DNA from: Alphaproteobacteria bacterium
GTDB taxonomy: Bacteria > Pseudomonadota > Alphaproteobacteria > GCA-2731375
NCBI GenBank assembly: GCA_028281075.1
Contig: JANQKO010000086.1
Coordinates: 1 to 6,991, forward strand
Reading direction: 5' to 3'
DNA length: 6,991 bases
In this document: piece after piece, positions 5,615 to 6,991 of the stretch
Position numbering within the stretch: position 1 is the first letter of the stretch
How the letters are laid out: every line of letters begins with the position of its first letter
The notes under the pieces: model-generated
Database searches by the model: none
What the model was told of the DNA's origin: nothing
Seen by the model: the letters and a program-made list of their open reading frames with translations, nothing else
Translations under genes and position numbers: made by a program

Positions 5615-6340
5615 CTAGCGAAGGTTTTCCTGCGCCTCGTAGGCGCTGAAATCGACCATCGTGCCCAGCACCTGCAGATAGGCGATAAGCGCATCGAGCT
5701 CGGTGATCATCTGCGGGTTGCCGTCGAAATCGCGCACCTGGGCGCCGGGATAGCGTTCCATGAAGGCGTCGAGATCGTCGGCGTCGGGGTCGACCTGCGT
5801 GCGCACGTCGCTGACCGCCACCTCGATCATGGTGTCGTCGTAGGGCACGCCGACCGCGCGATTGGCCTTCAGGTCATCGGCGATGCGGTCGAAATTGAGC
5901 GCCGTCGTGGCCAGGAACGGATAGCCCGGCATGATCGATTCCGGCACCACCGAGCGCGGATTTATCATGTGCTGCACGTGCCAGGCATCCGAGTAGCGGC
6001 CGCCGACCCGCGCCAGATCCGGACCCGTGCGCTTCGAGCCCCACTGGAAGGGATGGTCGTACATGCTCTCGGCCGCCAGGCTGTAGTGGCCGTAGCGCTC
6101 GACCTCGTCGCGCAGCGAGCGGATCATCTGCGAGTGGCAGGTGTAGCAGCCCTCGCGGATATAGACGTTGCGGCCGGCCAGCTCGAGCGGTGAATAGGGC
6201 CTGACGCCCTTCACCTTCTCGATCGTGCTCTCCAGGTAGAACAGCGGCGAGATCTCGACGATGCCGCCGATCGACACCACGATCAGCACCAGCACGGTCA
6301 GCAGGATCGAGTTCTTTTCGATGGTCGCGTGACGGAACAT
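5615..6340 (-). CDS. ccoO: CcoO/FixO, monohaem c-type cytochrome subunit of cbb3 oxidase
   Basis: A 241-residue membrane-anchored cytochrome c. The N-terminus (MFRHATIEKN) leads into one membrane helix at about residues 11-30. The periplasmic domain carries the haem-attachment motif CYTCH at 65-69, within the CcoO hallmark EGCYTCHSQMIR. The motif SIMPGYP follows, in which Met137 is the likely axial ligand. WGSKRTGPDLARVGGRYSD and HMINPRSVVPES (about 100-135) are conserved CcoO stretches. The protein receives electrons from CcoP and delivers them to the low-spin haem b of CcoN. Start at ATG 6340, with AGGAG 9 bases upstream overlapping the ccoN stop codon. It lies 12 bases after ccoN and 10 before ccoQ, so it is clearly co-transcribed with both. 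Length is in the normal 200-245 range. The segment at about 180-210 (Asp/Glu rich) is a hydrophilic loop seen in many CcoO proteins. Confidence 0.97.
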   Translation of the reverse strand: MFRHATIEKNSILLTVLVLIVVSIGGIVEISPLFYLESTIEKVKGVRPYSPLELAGRNVYIREGCYTCHSQMIRSLRDEVERYGHYSLAAESMYDHPFQWGSKRTGPDLARVGGRYSDAWHVQHMINPRSVVPESIMPGYPFLATTALNFDRIADDLKANRAVGVPYDDTMIEVAVSDVRTQVDPDADDLDAFMERYPGAQVRDFDGNPQMITELDALIAYLQVLGTMVDFSAYEAQENLR

Positions 6341-6349
6341 CTCGACGTA

Positions 6350-6354
6350 CTCCT
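6350..6354 (-). promoter_or_regulatory. Shine-Dalgarno AGGAG for ccoO, sharing bases with the ccoN stop
   Basis: The minus strand reads TAGGAG at 6355-6350: the TAG stop of ccoN supplies the first bases of AGGAG. It lies 9 bases before the ccoO ATG at 6340, so terminating and initiating ribosomes use the same site. Confidence 0.65.
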
Positions 6355-6991
6355 ATTCCGCCGCGGCCGGCACGGGCGCCGCCACCATCGGCTTTTCCTC
6401 GCGCACGTCGCCGCGCACGGTGCGCCACAGGTTGTAGGCCATGACCAGCGAGCCCAGCACGAACAGCAGGCCGCCGAGCGCCCGGATGACGTAGAACGGA
6501 TGCATCGCTTCCACCGTCTCGACGAAGGAATATTCCAGGAAGCCGAGCGAGTCGTAGGCGCGCCACATCAGGCCCTGCATGATGCCCGAGACCCACATCG
6601 CCGTGATGTAGAGGACGATGCCGAGCGTCGCGATCCAGAAGTGCAGGCTGACCAGGCGCAGCGAATAGAGCTGCTTGCGGCCCCACAGCACCGGCACCAG
6701 GTGATAGAGCGCGCCGAAGCTGACGAAGCCGACCCAGCCGAGCGCGCCGGAATGCACGTGGCCGACGGTCCAGTCGGTATAGTGGCTGAGCGCGTTCACC
6801 GCCTTCACCGACATCAGCGGCCCCTCGAAGGTGCTCATGCCGTAGAACGCCACCGAGACCACCAGCATGCGCAGCACCGGATCGGTGCGCAGCTTGTCCC
6901 AGGCACCCGAAAGCGTCATCAGGCCATTGATCATGCCGCCCCAGCAAGGCATCCAAAGCATGATTGAGAACACCATGCCCAAAGTCTGCGC
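6353..6991 (-). CDS. ccoN: CcoN/FixN, catalytic haem-copper subunit of cbb3 oxidase, C-terminal part (partial)
   Basis: The frame is open to the window edge and encodes the last 212 residues; the true start is outside (family length is about 470-540). The first in-frame TTG/ATG codons here are internal. The fragment opens with AQTLGMVFSIMLWMPCWGG, which in CcoN follows shortly after the CuB-binding His-His pair, so those ligands lie just beyond the edge. Within the fragment, HYTDWTVGHVHSGALGW (residues 70-86) contains His78-x-His80, the proximal ligand of haem b3 and one ligand of low-spin haem b. STFEGP (53-58) is another highly conserved CcoN stretch. About five hydrophobic segments are visible (about 6-24, 38-52, 81-101, 115-137, 167-187), then an Ala/Pro-rich cytoplasmic tail. 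CcoN reduces O2 to water and pumps protons. It ends at TAG 6353-6355, 12 bases before ccoO. Confidence 0.97.
   Translation of the reverse strand, partial: AQTLGMVFSIMLWMPCWGGMINGLMTLSGAWDKLRTDPVLRMLVVSVAFYGMSTFEGPLMSVKAVNALSHYTDWTVGHVHSGALGWVGFVSFGALYHLVPVLWGRKQLYSLRLVSLHFWIATLGIVLYITAMWVSGIMQGLMWRAYDSLGFLEYSFVETVEAMHPFYVIRALGGLLFVLGSLVMAYNLWRTVRGDVREEKPMVAAPVPAAAE

Noticed and set aside
5874..6956. 360-codon minus-strand open frame spanning the ccoN-ccoO junction
   Set aside because: It is out of frame with both ccoN and ccoO, is Arg/Gly-rich, and crosses two well-supported genes. It is a shadow and not a fusion.
6980..6982. TTG as a possible start giving a 209-residue protein
   Set aside because: The frame stays open to the window edge and the residues before it (Ala-Gln-Thr) continue the conserved CcoN sequence, so this is an internal leucine codon of a truncated gene.
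1..6991. Mobile elements, CRISPR arrays, tRNA/rRNA genes or a novel accessory system
   Set aside because: The window is almost completely filled by a canonical cco cluster with uniform base composition. No direct-repeat arrays, terminal inverted repeats, transposase-like frames or tRNA-like folds were seen.

Overview
This window is the 3' part of a cbb3-type (high O2 affinity) cytochrome c oxidase locus with its assembly genes. Everything except the first 168 bases is on the minus strand. Read in the direction of transcription (from base 6991 down), the order is ccoN (3' end only), ccoO, ccoQ, ccoP, ccoG, ccoH, ccoI, ccoS. This is the canonical ccoNOQP-ccoGHIS (fixNOQP-fixGHIS) arrangement. 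The high G+C (about two thirds by eye), strong third-position G/C bias and the form of the proteins fit a proteobacterium, most likely a high-GC alphaproteobacterium. I cannot name a genus.

Region by region: 6991-4581 encodes the oxidase itself. CcoN is the catalytic haem-copper subunit, CcoO the monohaem and CcoP the dihaem membrane-anchored cytochrome c, and CcoQ the small single-helix subunit. Gaps between these genes are only 12, 10 and 4 bases, and each downstream gene has a good Shine-Dalgarno sequence. The ccoP-ccoG gap (46 bases to the preferred ATG) is the only real gap in the window. It carries two small GC-rich inverted repeats, one closing on a GUAA (GNRA-type) tetraloop in the mRNA. 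4534-176 is the assembly block: CcoG (polyferredoxin, cupric reductase), CcoH, CcoI (P1B-type copper ATPase) and CcoS. These genes overlap by 4, 13 and 4 bases, so they are probably translationally coupled. At 1-168 the end of a convergent plus-strand gene encodes a DUF2189-type membrane protein. Its stop lies only 7 bases from the ccoS stop.

The genes work together as follows. CcoG reduces Cu(II) to Cu(I), CcoI moves Cu(I) across the inner membrane for the CuB site, and CcoH and CcoS help assemble and mature the subunits. Electrons then pass through the c-type haems of CcoP and CcoO to haem b and the haem b3/CuB centre of CcoN, where O2 is reduced at low oxygen tension. All key residues that fall inside the window are present and no gene looks broken.

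I found no RNA gene, insertion sequence, CRISPR array or stretch over 300 bases without a gene. The ccoN promoter and any FNR/FixK box before it lie outside the window. I found no evidence of a novel system. The items worth a second look are the ccoP-ccoG hairpins, the tight convergent junction and the DUF2189 neighbour.
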